Assembly: GCA_016710015.1 (NCBI GenBank) | Contig: JADJLR010000003.1 | Location: forward strand, 496,001 to 560,000 | Source of the DNA: Flavobacteriales bacterium | Lineage (GTDB): Bacteria > Bacteroidota > Bacteroidia > Flavobacteriales_F > PHOS-HE28 | Length of the DNA: 64,000 nt | Reading direction: 5' to 3' | In this document: piece after piece, positions 16,605-25,873 of the stretch | Position numbering within the stretch: position 1 is the stretch's first letter | Layout of the letters: each line of letters starts with the position of its first letter | Notes under the pieces: model-generated | What the model saw: the letters and a program-made list of their open reading frames with translations, nothing else | Databases searched by the model: none | What the model was told of the DNA's origin: nothing | Translations under genes and position numbers: made by a program

Positions 16605-19600
16605 CGTACCAATTGGATGAAGCCGGTAAGGGGTTCCGATCCATTCCCAAGTTCGAGCACATAGAAATAGGTCCCGGCCGGTGCACTTCCAGCGATCAAT
16701 GCATCCGGCGACGAACCGTCCCAGACCACCGACCGGTTGTCGTACCCGGCACCGCTATACATCTCTGCTCCCCACCGATTGAAGATGACGATCGAGTTAT
16801 CGGGGAAACCCTCGATACCTGGGATCTCGAAATTCTCGTTCACGCCATCTCCGTTCGGTGAGAAGGACTCCGGAACGAATACTTCGGTCTCAAATGAGCA
16901 CGGACTCGATGTCTCCACCTGGATCATGCTACAAGCATACGCGTCGTGCAACGTGGCAAAGAAGGGCTGGCTCACCACGATCGGGTCACTGGTGAATACG
17001 AAGGGTGGCCCAGCGGTGATCGTCCCTTCGGCTCCAAGTACTTCGTAGCTGTTGGCATCCCCGCTCGCAATGGTGAAGGTGACCACATAGGTCCGGTCCT
17101 GTTCGTTGCAGATGGTGTGTAGACCGATCACTTCCGGACTGCTCACCACAACGATCTTGAGGATGGAGGCATCATCCGCACAACCGGGCACCTGCACGAG
17201 GTATCGGTATTCGTATTCGTCTGGAAGAAGTCCCGTAGTGTTCAATGTGACCCCACTGAGACCACCGCTACCGCTGAGATCCGTCCAAACACCCCCAGCA
17301 TCCGGAGTTCCCTGTAACCCGGTGATCAACGGGAATGCCGTGAGCGTGTCGCACAAGATGATCTGTCCATTCCCGCCAGCATCAGGCGGTTGATTCACGG
17401 TGATATTCAGTACCGCAATGGAATCCGCACAGGCCGCGTTACCGAGCACGGTGTAGCGATATGGACCGGCAGCGTTCACTGCTGGGTCGAAGGTGCCGTT
17501 GCTCGCCCCGCCCAATGGCCCTGTCCACACCCCACCGGTCTCCGGTGTTCCGCTCAGCTCGGCGAACAGATCGATCGGATCCATGGTGGCACACAGGACC
17601 AAGGCGCTTCCTACACCGGGGTCCGGGAAGGCTGTGGTAGTGAGGAGCACGGTGGCCTGCACGTTGCCACAACCCGGATCTTCGATGGTATAGACAAAGG
17701 CCGTTTGTCCACCTATCGGAAGTTGGCTTGCATCCAGTATTCCATTTGGCACGGAAGTACCGCCAGCACCTTCAGTCCAAATACCGCCAGGGTCGGGATC
17801 ACCACCCAACGCATCGATGAGCGGATAGGCCACTTCAGCGCCACAGATGGTCAATGTGCTATCTCCACCCGCGCTTGACCCCGACGTAACGTTCACCCTA
17901 ACCGTTGCAGATACCGACTGACATGGCGACGAAGCGGGAATGGTGTAAAGGAATTCCCAACCACCATTGCCAGCGACCGAAGGGTTGAACAGATCACCGA
18001 TCAACGCGCCGGAACCACCTTGATCGGTCCATGTACCACCGGTCTGGGCTTGAGGCCCAAGTTGGTCGAAGAGGTTCACCTCCGTTTGGGAGGAACAGGC
18101 TTGCACAATGGCATTCTGACCCGCATTCCCGGCAGTGACCAACCCGATGGTGAGTTCTACGGTAGCTGAAGTGCAAGGCGGCATGCCTTCAACTGTATAC
18201 CGATACACCCCGGCAAGATCGCTCCCTGGATCGAAGAAGGTTCCGTGTGGAGTATCGCCACCGGTAACAAAGGTCCACGTACCGTTGCTCGCAGCCTGCG
18301 GGCCGAGATAACTCCGCATGTCCACCGGATCTTGGCTGGTACAGAGGGAAAAAGGTGGTGGGGCTACACCCGCGTTCGGCGCTTGCGGTTCGGTGACATT
18401 CACGTAGGCATCGACCTGCCCACAGGGGGGCTGCCCTGAAACGCGATAACGGTAGGTCCCTTCGAAGTCGATCGCAGGGTTGTAGATGCTGGAGTGTGGA
18501 AGGCTGCCTCCGGTCACGTAGATCCAATTTCCTCCCGGTTGCGCATCGGGCCCCAGCAGTGTGAACATATCTACGAACGCATCCGAGGAGCAGATCGAGA
18601 GGTTCGCATCACTGCCCGCATTCGGCGCTTCGGTCAGGCTAACAGGTACATAAGCAGTATCTGAAGGACAAGCCCCGAAGCCTTCCACCACATACCGGTA
18701 CACACCTACCTGACTCGTTGCCGGAACGAAGGAGCCACTATGTGGCTGCAAGTCCGGGCCAAGCCAAAAGCCACCACCATCCGGTTCACAACCCACGTAA
18801 GTCGGCAAACTCACGGCTGCGGAGGAAGAGCAGATCGAAGCAGGGCCACCGCAACCTGCGTTCGGGCCATCCAACACTTCAACTGTGACCCGTGCGGTAT
18901 CGGGCACACATCCTCCGGAACTGAGAAGTATATGATCGAATCGCCATGTGGTCCCGGAAGCCACGGCACCGGTATTGAAGAACCCACCGATCACGCCAGT
19001 GGCACCGTCCACGTTGTTCCAGCTGCCCCCGGTCTGCGGTGTTCCTCCAAGCTGTTCATAGAGGTTAACGACCTGACCCCAGCAGGCTTGCATGGATCCG
19101 TCCTCACCCGCATCGAGCGCATCCACTATGGTAACCGTGACCTGAGCAGAGACCGATGGGCAGGGTCCCGCAGCAGCATGGGTATAGGTGAAGGTGCAAC
19201 TCGAACCCGCCAACATGCCCGTTGCATCGAACACGCCATTGGTCAACGTGCCTTGGGCACAGCCCGTGGTCCAGGTTCCACCGGTGGTCGGGTTTCCGTT
19301 CAATGCAGGATACAGGCCCACCGACGTGGATCCCGCACAAGCTGTAATGAAACCATCGGTCCCTGCACGCGGCGCTTGGTTCAAGGTGATACTGACCTGG
19401 GCGATCGCTGTAGGACAAGGGGCTTGACCGGGTACTGTGTAGATGTATGCCCCACCTATGTCGATAGCAGGATCGAAGAATGGACCGTGCTCGTCCCCAT
19501 TGAATGTCCACGTTCCATTGTTGTCCGGCGAACCCCCAAGCAGACCAATGAGCGGCACGGGGTTTTGAGATGAACAGATCTCCGCCAAGGTGTTGATACC

Positions 19601-22600
19601 GGCGTTGGACGCGGTGCTCTGGAAGACCGTGACCGTAGCCGAATCACTCGCACAAGGAGCCGTTCCGATCCGCTTGTACTTGTACACTCCTGGCAGAGAA
19701 AGTCCCGGGAAATAAGTTCCGGTGAACGCCACACCATTCGGATCGTACCAGTCCCCACCCGACTGCGGGGTACCATTCAAGTAGTTGAACAACTCGAATT
19801 CAGGAGCGTTGCTGCACACGACCACTTGACCTCCGGGATCACCGGCATCCACGGCATCGCTTTGGATCACCGTTACGAACGACGAATCTGCCGGACAGCC
19901 GCCGTTACCTGGGACACGGTACTTATAGACGCCTCCTTGATCCGTACCCGGCGTAAAGATGCCTGTGAATGCAACACCGAAAGGGTCGAACCAATTACCG
20001 TTCAGAGCGGGACCACCGGTAAGCGAGTTGATCAATTGGAATAAGGGCGCATTGCTGCACACTTGGATCAATCCATCCGTACCCGCATTGGCCGGCTGTG
20101 AGATCTGCACGAACACCCTCGCCGTATCGTTCTGACAAGGCGCCAGACCATACACGACATAGGTATACGTCCCCGTTACATCAACGGATGGCTGAATGGA
20201 CGGTGTATGTGGCAACAAGTTGAAGAACCAAGAACCACCAGCTTGTGCAGCAGGTCCCAGAAGGGGGAATAACTGAAATACCCCATCGGACCTGCACAAA
20301 GAAACAGAAGCGTCGTTGCCGGCATACCGAGCCGGGTTCACCACAACACTCAGTGTGGTGGATACGCTTGGGCAAGCCCCCACCCCAGAAACCGTATACC
20401 GATAAGTGCCGGGTACGGAAGGGTTCATCCCGCCGGGCGCAAACACCCCGGTCACCGGCGTAAGGTTCGGCAATGGACCGACCCACGTACCGTTCAACGC
20501 GGGGTTGCAGGTAAGAAGCTCCACCATGGCGAACGCTTGGTCTGAGCTGCAAACTGTCGTGGAAGCAGAGCAACCCGCGTTGGCCGGTTGGCTCACTTGA
20601 ACACTTACCGTTGAGACATCGAAGCCGCAGGAATTCGTAACCGTATAGGTGTATAGTCCGGGAGCCGAAGTCGCAGGGTTGAACTGACCATTGAACGGCA
20701 AGTTTCCGGGCGGAGGGCCGACCCACGTACCGAACGGATCAGGAGTTCCGCCTAGGTAAGAGAACAAGTTCACGATAGGGCCATTGGCACACAAGGATGC
20801 AGCACCCGGAGTACCCGCATTGGGTGAAGGGTCCACGAACACCGAAACGAGTGCAGTGTCATTGATGCACGGCGCGGTACCAATGACCACGTAATAGAAG
20901 TTGCCCGGAGTTGTGGTACCGGGAATGAAGGTGCCGGAGGTCGAAACGAAGTTTCCATCCAACCACGATCCACCATTATCCGGTGAACCACCCAAGGCAT
21001 CGAACAACAGGAAGGGTCCATCGCCGGAGCAAGCGGTTGTTGAACTATTGAGGCCGGCAATGGCCTTTGGAGTAACAGAGACATTCAAGTATGCGATGTC
21101 CTGAGTACATGGAAAGCCCCCTGGAACACGGTACTCATAGATCCCTTGCAAATCGAGGCCGGGAACGAAGAGTACGCCATGGTTCTGGTCATCGAAGAAC
21201 CAGGTGCCGTTCGGGTCCGGTGTTCCCCCCAAGGCCTGGGTCATGTTGAACGGTGTGCTGTTGGAGCAAACCAAACTGGGTGCATCTTGGCCAGCATTCG
21301 CGGGTTGGACCTCTTGGACCACCACGGAAGCACTAGCGGCGGAGCAAGGAGCCAGCCCACTTACCCTATAATAATACGTACCTGGGTCATCTGTTAGCGG
21401 GCTATACGTTCCCGAAAAGGGTATTGTGAAACTTGCATCGCGCCACCAGCTTCCACCCGTGCTAGGATCGTTACCCAAGAAAGGGAACAAGGGAAAATTA
21501 GTCGCGTCCCCGCACGCGATGGTGCTTCCGTTGGTCCCAGCGTTCGGAGCTGCAACCACGGTCACTGTTACCATGGAAGAATCCGAATCGCAACCGGCGA
21601 TTCCCGAAAGACGATAGCGGAACTGATAGGTCCCCGCAGCGACCATGGTGGCATTCAGATACTGTCCATTCAAGGCCAAGCCCACACCACTGAGATCGAT
21701 CCACTGCCCACCGGGTTGAGGACCACCTCCCAGTCCGGTGAAGAGGTTCACTTGGGTGTTGGTGCGGCAGGCTGCGAGTGTGCCATTGCTTCCGGCTTCA
21801 AGGATCGGAACGATGGTGACACGCACCGTAGCGGTAGCATCCCCACATTGAGCAATGCCCGAAACGGTGTACAGGAAGTCGTAATTACCTGGAGGTGATG
21901 CTCCCGGATTGAAGAAGTTACCGCTCAACTGGCCGGTGGTGGTCAATTCGGTCCAAACACCCGTGAGGTCCGGTGTGCCGGTAAGCCCGGTGAAGAGATC
22001 AACGGAAGCGGTTCCTTGGCAGATCGTTAGGGTTCCGCCTGTTCCTGCATTCGGCGCTTGGTTCACCACCATGGTGATGGTGGCCGTTGCATTGGTACAA
22101 GGTGCTGTTCCGCTTACTGTGTACACGTAGGCACCAGCCTGGCTCGTTCCGGGAATGAAGACACCTGAACTTGCACCGCCCGGTCCATTCCATGACCCAC
22201 CTGCATCCGGAGTGCCACCCAGTTGCGTGAACAGGTCCACAGGGCCATCGGTGGAACAACGCGTCACGGTCGCACTGGTGCCTGCGATGGGTTGCCTGTT
22301 CACATTCACAACGACCACTGCACTGGCAGCGAGACACGGAGTTTGCCCCGCAACGCTATACGTGTAGCCCCCTTGGATCGATGTGCCCGGCACAAAGACC
22401 CCATCGCTGGATCCTGAGGAGGGGTCGGTCCATGTACCTCCGGCATTCGGGGTTCCATTCAATGAGTCGATCAGGTTGAATAGAACTGCGCTACTACACA
22501 CGAGAACAGAGGCATTCTGGCCTGCATTCGGCGCTTGATGCACCGTGACGGTCACGAAACCGGTATCGTTCACACACGGCGAGGTACCAACGACCACATA

Positions 22601-24769
22601 CTTGTATTGGCCTTGCGCACTTGTGGCTGGATCGAAAGTGCCACTATCAGGTGCGTTCGTTGGCCCCAACCACGAACCGGTCCCGTTCGGCGAACCACCG
22701 AGGACGGAGATCAACGGGAACGGGCCGTTGGTGCTACACACGGTGATGGTTCCGTCAGTGCCAGCGTTCGGGGCGATCACGCGCACCACTTGCACCACAG
22801 CGGAACGGCTGGTACATGGCGCATTACCCTGCACGGTGTAGGTGTAGTTGCCACCGGGCTGCGATCCGGGCAAGTACGTTCCATTGTGTGGCGTACCATC
22901 GGGCATAGCCCATGTTCCACCATTCGCTGGCGTGCCACCCAGATAAGTGAACAGATCCACCGACCCTTCGCTGCTGCATGCAGTGATCGAACCGTTCGTT
23001 CCGGGGTTCGGTGGTGCGATCACATCCACGGTAACGGTGGCTTGCGCATTGGAACATGGTGAGGTACCCGCAACGGTGTAGGTATAGATCCCTTCAGGAC
23101 TTGTTCCTGGGGTGAATGTGGCCGTTGTTGCCCCACCTCCGGGTGCGGTCCAGGATCCGGTGGCATCCGGTGTTCCGCCCAACAAAGCGAAAAGATCGAA
23201 TGCCGCATCGTTGCCACATACGGTGGTGTCGTGATCGGTGCCCGCATTCGGTGCCGCAACGATGGAGACGTTCACCACCGCCGTCGCATTGGCGCAAGGC
23301 AGAACACCGGGAACCGTGTAGATGTAGTCTCCCGGCGGATCCGTGCCCGGGGTGAATTGCGTGCCATGTGGACCAGACGGTCCGGTCCAGGTTCCACCAT
23401 TCATCGGCGACCCGGTGAGTTGACCGAATAGACCGAACGCTGGATCGTTGGAACAACGCACCACAGCTACTCCGGTTCCCGCATTGGGCGCTGGGTTCAC
23501 CGTGACCTGCACCGTGGCCATATCAGCGGTACAAGGTGATTGACCTGCAACGGTATAGGTATAGTCACCGGTCAGCCCCGTTGCCGGATCGAAGTTGCCA
23601 GAATGCGCAGCACCGATCGGATCCAACCAAGAACCACCAACATCCGCACCGGGCAATGCACTGAACAAGGCGTAGATCCCGTCCGTGCTACAGAGCGTTA
23701 CCGATGAATCTGCACCCGCATCCGGCGCTTGCCGAACGGTGATCGTCAGCGTAGCCAAAGCATCCGCACATGGAGAGGCTCCCGTTACCGTGTACACATA
23801 CGGACCGGTTACATCAACTGCGGGGTCGAACATGGGACCGTGTGCTCCCCCAGGGCCGGTCCAGGACCCGCCGACATCTGGTGTTCCGTTCAAGCGAAGC
23901 CGCATGTCGAACGATGCTTCATCGCTACAGACCGAGATGCTCCTACTGACCCCAGCGTTCGGGGCAGTGGTCTGGGAGACCGTTACGGTGGCGGAGGCGG
24001 ACGGACAAGGCGCTGTGCCGGGAACGGTATACGTATAGACCCCTGGGGCCGAAGTACCCGGCGTATACATGGCCGGGACCGGTGTTGCACTAGGGCCGGT
24101 CCATGCACCGGTGTTCTGTGGTGAACCGGTGAGGTGTGTAAAGAGATCGAAAGGCGCACTGTTGCTACACACCGTGTGCGAACCATTGCCGCCGGCGTTG
24201 GGCAGGGCGTTGACGGTCACCGTAACAGTTGCGGAGGCGACGATGCACGGCGGTGTTCCGGTAACGGTGTAGGTGTAGATCCCTGCGGGAGAGGTGCCCG
24301 GTGTGAACGTAGCGGTGACCACCATCGCGCTAGGATCGGTCCAAACACCACCCGGTGTGATCACACCCCCCAAATGGGCGGTGAGGTTGAAGGATGGGTC
24401 GTTCACGCACACCGTATGCGAACCGCTTATACCGGCGCTAGGCTGAGCATGTACCGTGACGGTGACCGTAGCGGAAGCAGGCGGATCAGGTGCCATAATG
24501 ACGGTGTAGGTGTACACACCGGCAGGGTCCGAACCCGGAATGAAGACACCGGAATGGGCACCGTTGGGACCGACCCAGGTGCCGCCAGGGTCAGGGGTGC
24601 CTCCCAAGGAATCGATGAGTTGTGCATTCCCACCCGTATTGCAGAACACGGCCGTTCCATCCGTGCCGGCATCGGCAGCGACGGCCTGGAATGCGAACGC
24701 GAACAAGAGCGCACCGGCAAAAGACCGGAGCACTGCACGTACGAATAGATTAGGAAGGAGTAGCTCCAC
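16601..24769 (-). CDS. giant T9SS type B adhesin with about 31 two-cysteine modules
   Basis: A 2722-residue cell-surface protein, probably an adhesin. GTG start at 24769 gives a signal peptide (MELLLPNLFVRAVLRSFAG..., cleaved after AVAA). It then has about 31 tandem modules of about 80 residues with the pattern [P]NAGT, VCS, FDLFxxLGGTP, GGxW, GxFxPGT, GxYxYTVxGxxPC. Each carries one Cys near its start and usually one near its end. The C terminus is a gliding-motility-associated (type B) sorting domain: VFVPESFSPNGDGVNENFEI, IFNRWG, WDG, PAGTYFYVLEL, TGFIQLVR. The modules are not standard SprB repeats and I cannot name the family; a PKD/Ig-like fold is likely. It is followed by its own PorP gene and is expected to be exported by the T9SS and act in gliding or attachment. 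Confidence 0.9.
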   Translation of the reverse strand: MELLLPNLFVRAVLRSFAGALLFAFAFQAVAADAGTDGTAVFCNTGGNAQLIDSLGGTPDPGGTWVGPNGAHSGVFIPGSDPAGVYTYTVIMAPDPPASATVTVTVHAQPSAGISGSHTVCVNDPSFNLTAHLGGVITPGGVWTDPSAMVVTATFTPGTSPAGIYTYTVTGTPPCIVASATVTVTVNALPNAGGNGSHTVCSNSAPFDLFTHLTGSPQNTGAWTGPSATPVPAMYTPGTSAPGVYTYTVPGTAPCPSASATVTVSQTTAPNAGVSRSISVCSDEASFDMRLRLNGTPDVGGSWTGPGGAHGPMFDPAVDVTGPYVYTVTGASPCADALATLTITVRQAPDAGADSSVTLCSTDGIYALFSALPGADVGGSWLDPIGAAHSGNFDPATGLTGDYTYTVAGQSPCTADMATVQVTVNPAPNAGTGVAVVRCSNDPAFGLFGQLTGSPMNGGTWTGPSGPHGTQFTPGTDPPGDYIYTVPGVLPCANATAVVNVSIVAAPNAGTDHDTTVCGNDAAFDLFALLGGTPDATGSWTAPGGGATTATFTPGTSPEGIYTYTVAGTSPCSNAQATVTVDVIAPPNPGTNGSITACSSEGSVDLFTYLGGTPANGGTWAMPDGTPHNGTYLPGSQPGGNYTYTVQGNAPCTSRSAVVQVVRVIAPNAGTDGTITVCSTNGPFPLISVLGGSPNGTGSWLGPTNAPDSGTFDPATSAQGQYKYVVVGTSPCVNDTGFVTVTVHQAPNAGQNASVLVCSSAVLFNLIDSLNGTPNAGGTWTDPSSGSSDGVFVPGTSIQGGYTYSVAGQTPCLAASAVVVVNVNRQPIAGTSATVTRCSTDGPVDLFTQLGGTPDAGGSWNGPGGASSGVFIPGTSQAGAYVYTVSGTAPCTNATATITMVVNQAPNAGTGGTLTICQGTASVDLFTGLTGTPDLTGVWTELTTTGQLSGNFFNPGASPPGNYDFLYTVSGIAQCGDATATVRVTIVPILEAGSNGTLAACRTNTQVNLFTGLGGGPQPGGQWIDLSGVGLALNGQYLNATMVAAGTYQFRYRLSGIAGCDSDSSMVTVTVVAAPNAGTNGSTIACGDATNFPLFPFLGNDPSTGGSWWRDASFTIPFSGTYSPLTDDPGTYYYRVSGLAPCSAASASVVVQEVQPANAGQDAPSLVCSNSTPFNMTQALGGTPDPNGTWFFDDQNHGVLFVPGLDLQGIYEYRVPGGFPCTQDIAYLNVSVTPKAIAGLNSSTTACSGDGPFLLFDALGGSPDNGGSWLDGNFVSTSGTFIPGTTTPGNFYYVVIGTAPCINDTALVSVFVDPSPNAGTPGAASLCANGPIVNLFSYLGGTPDPFGTWVGPPPGNLPFNGQFNPATSAPGLYTYTVTNSCGFDVSTVSVQVSQPANAGCSASTTVCSSDQAFAMVELLTCNPALNGTWVGPLPNLTPVTGVFAPGGMNPSVPGTYRYTVSGVGACPSVSTTLSVVVNPARYAGNDASVSLCRSDGVFQLFPLLGPAAQAGGSWFFNLLPHTPSIQPSVDVTGTYTYVVYGLAPCQNDTARVFVQISQPANAGTDGLIQVCSNAPLFQLINSLTGGPALNGNWFDPFGVAFTGIFTPGTDQGGVYKYRVPGNGGCPADSSFVTVIQSDAVDAGDPGGQVVVCSNAPEFELFNYLNGTPQSGGDWYDPNGVAFTGTYFPGLSLPGVYKYKRIGTAPCASDSATVTVFQSTASNAGINTLAEICSSQNPVPLIGLLGGSPDNNGTWTFNGDEHGPFFDPAIDIGGAYIYTVPGQAPCPTAIAQVSITLNQAPRAGTDGFITACAGSTSVGLYPALNGNPTTGGTWTTGCAQGTLTNGVFDATGMLAGSSCTFTYTHAAAGPCPSVSAQVTVTIVDALDAGEDGSMQACWGQVVNLYEQLGGTPQTGGSWNNVDGATGVIGGFFNTGAVASGTTWRFDHILLSSGGCVPDTARVTVEVLDGPNAGCGGPASICSSSAAVSLPTYVGCEPDGGGFWLGPDLQPHSGSFVPATSQVGVYRYVVEGFGACPSDTAYVPVSLTEAPNAGSDANLSICSSDAFVDMFTLLGPDAQPGGNWIYVTGGSLPHSSIYNPAIDFEGTYRYRVSGQPPCGQVDAYVNVTEPQAPNAGVAPPPFSLCTSQDPVDMRSYLGPQAASNGTWTFVTGGDTPHGTFFDPGSDLAGVYRYTVEGMPPCTSATVELTIGLVTAGNAGQNAIVQACSSQTEVNLFDQLGPQAQTGGTWTDQGGSGALIGDLFNPSVAGNGGWEFLYTIPASSPCQSVSATVRVNVTSGSSAGGDSTLTICGAEVAYPLIDALGGDPDPGGIWTEGAGGTSVPNGILDASQLPIGGQTAFVYTIEDPGCGNVQATVLLTTTAFPDPGVGSALVLCATMDPIDLFAELSGTPETGGVWTGPLGGASNGTFDPAVNAAGPYRYTVLGNAACADSIAVLNITVNQPPDAGGNGQIILCDTLTAFPLITGLQGTPDAGGVWTDLSGSGGLSGVTLNTTGLLPDEYEYRYLVQVPGCADDASILKIVVVSSPEVIGLHTICNEQDRTYVVTFTIASGDANSYEVLGAEGTITAGPPFVFTSDPIVVSQPFFATLHDAYACSMIQVETSSPCSFETEVFVPESFSPNGDGVNENFEIPGIEGFPDNSIVIFNRWGAEMYSGAGYDNRSVVWDGSSPDALIAGSAPAGTYFYVLELGNGSEPLTGFIQLVR
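17130..24675 (-). repeat. array of about 31 coding modules of about 80 residues
   Basis: Tandem protein-level repeat inside the 2722-residue adhesin, period about 240 bp. Units are diverged from each other at the DNA level, so this is an old array rather than a recent expansion. Most modules keep NAG, VCS, LGG, GGxW, YTV and PC positions. I counted 31 by the NAG/VCS start of each module. Confidence 0.85.
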
Positions 24770-24802
24770 GCTCGATCTGGTTCTGCTTGGTAAGAGGGGC
24801 TG

Positions 24803-24810
24803 GCAATTTA
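24803..24810 (-). promoter_or_regulatory. possible -7 box before the 2722-residue adhesin
   Basis: The 183-bp gap between PorP-2 and this adhesin is the only real intergenic space in the adhesin cluster. On the minus strand it contains TAAATTGC, one mismatch from TAnnTTTG, 33 bases before the GTG, with a TTGG about 17 bases further upstream. This could give the gene its own promoter. Confidence 0.3.
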
Positions 24811-24952
24811 CGCCCGTTCACGCGCCCAACGCCAATGTTCACAAGGTCTTGAACTTGAATGATCGACAGTGACCATGATTCATTCGACCAATTTCGACGT
24901 CATCGAACGTGTTCGGTCACGGCTAGGACAGGCTGAAAGCGCTTGACGTTGC

Positions 24953-25870
24953 CTATGGCACAACGACCTCCCTTGTCGCAGGGTCCTTCCCGATCGTCAC
25001 GGCCAGCATCACTTCGTGGGTTCCCGTGCTGTAATTCTGGAGGTTGGACGTGATGATGTCATAGGAGTACCCGAACTGGAAGGTCTTCTTGAGCCAATAG
25101 CCCACCATGGCTGAATAGGCATCGTTGGTGCGGAACCCAGCACCCAACCAGAAGGTGTCCTTGTAGCGGATCGTGGCGGTCACATCGATCTTGAGCGGAA
25201 CGGGTGTCGTGTACTTCAAGAGGAAGGAAGGCTCCACACGCCAATCATCACCGATGGGCAAGCGGTAACCACCCATCATGTAATAGTGATCTTCCATGCG
25301 ACTGAGGGTGGAAGCCTGATCCAAGAAATAGACCTTGTTCTGGAGCAGCTGTGGGGCGGTAGCGCCGAACCAGAAACGCTCGCCGTACAGGTAGAACCCG
25401 AACTTGGCATCGGGTAGCAGATCCCCACGCAATTGTTCATCCAATACCGGGTCGCCGGGATCGTGGAATTGGATCTTGGACCCATCGATCAGGAATTGCA
25501 ACATTCCGGCAGAAACCGCGAGCGATAGTTTGATGTCCTGTGTGAGCTTGAGGTGGTACGCATAGGAGAATTGAAAGCCTGTGCGTCTGGTCGGCCCGAC
25601 GATATCAGTGAAGATGTAGCCGCCCACCCCCATCTTCTCGCCCACTGGACTGGATCCACTGAAGGTGAAAGTACGGGGTGCATCTTGGATCCCCACCCAT
25701 TGGTAGCGGTGTGCGCTCCGGATCTCGAAGAACGGGCGGCTACCGGCAACAGCGGGGTTCACCACGTAATCGTTGAACTGGTACTGCGTCAATTGGGGCA
25801 GCTGCTGTGCATCGACCTGTGCGACCAGGATGATCGACAGCAAGAGGAGGGTGTGGCGGATGGCGAGCAT
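24953..25870 (-). CDS. PorP/SprF family T9SS membrane protein (PorP-2)
   Basis: A 305-residue beta-barrel protein. Signal peptide MLAIRHTLLLLSIILVAQVDA is followed by QQLPQLTQYQFNDYVVNPAV and AGSRPFFEIRSAHRYQWVGI, the family opening. Near the C terminus are FQFGYSYDIITSNL and STGTHEVMLAVTIG. It begins 3 bp after the stop of the 3124-residue SprB-like adhesin and is probably the export partner of that protein, as SprF is for SprB. Sequence similarity to PorP-1 and PorP-3 is limited, which fits each being specific for one cargo (inference). Confidence 0.93.
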   Translation of the reverse strand: MLAIRHTLLLLSIILVAQVDAQQLPQLTQYQFNDYVVNPAVAGSRPFFEIRSAHRYQWVGIQDAPRTFTFSGSSPVGEKMGVGGYIFTDIVGPTRRTGFQFSYAYHLKLTQDIKLSLAVSAGMLQFLIDGSKIQFHDPGDPVLDEQLRGDLLPDAKFGFYLYGERFWFGATAPQLLQNKVYFLDQASTLSRMEDHYYMMGGYRLPIGDDWRVEPSFLLKYTTPVPLKIDVTATIRYKDTFWLGAGFRTNDAYSAMVGYWLKKTFQFGYSYDIITSNLQNYSTGTHEVMLAVTIGKDPATREVVVP

Positions 25871-25873
25871 GGT

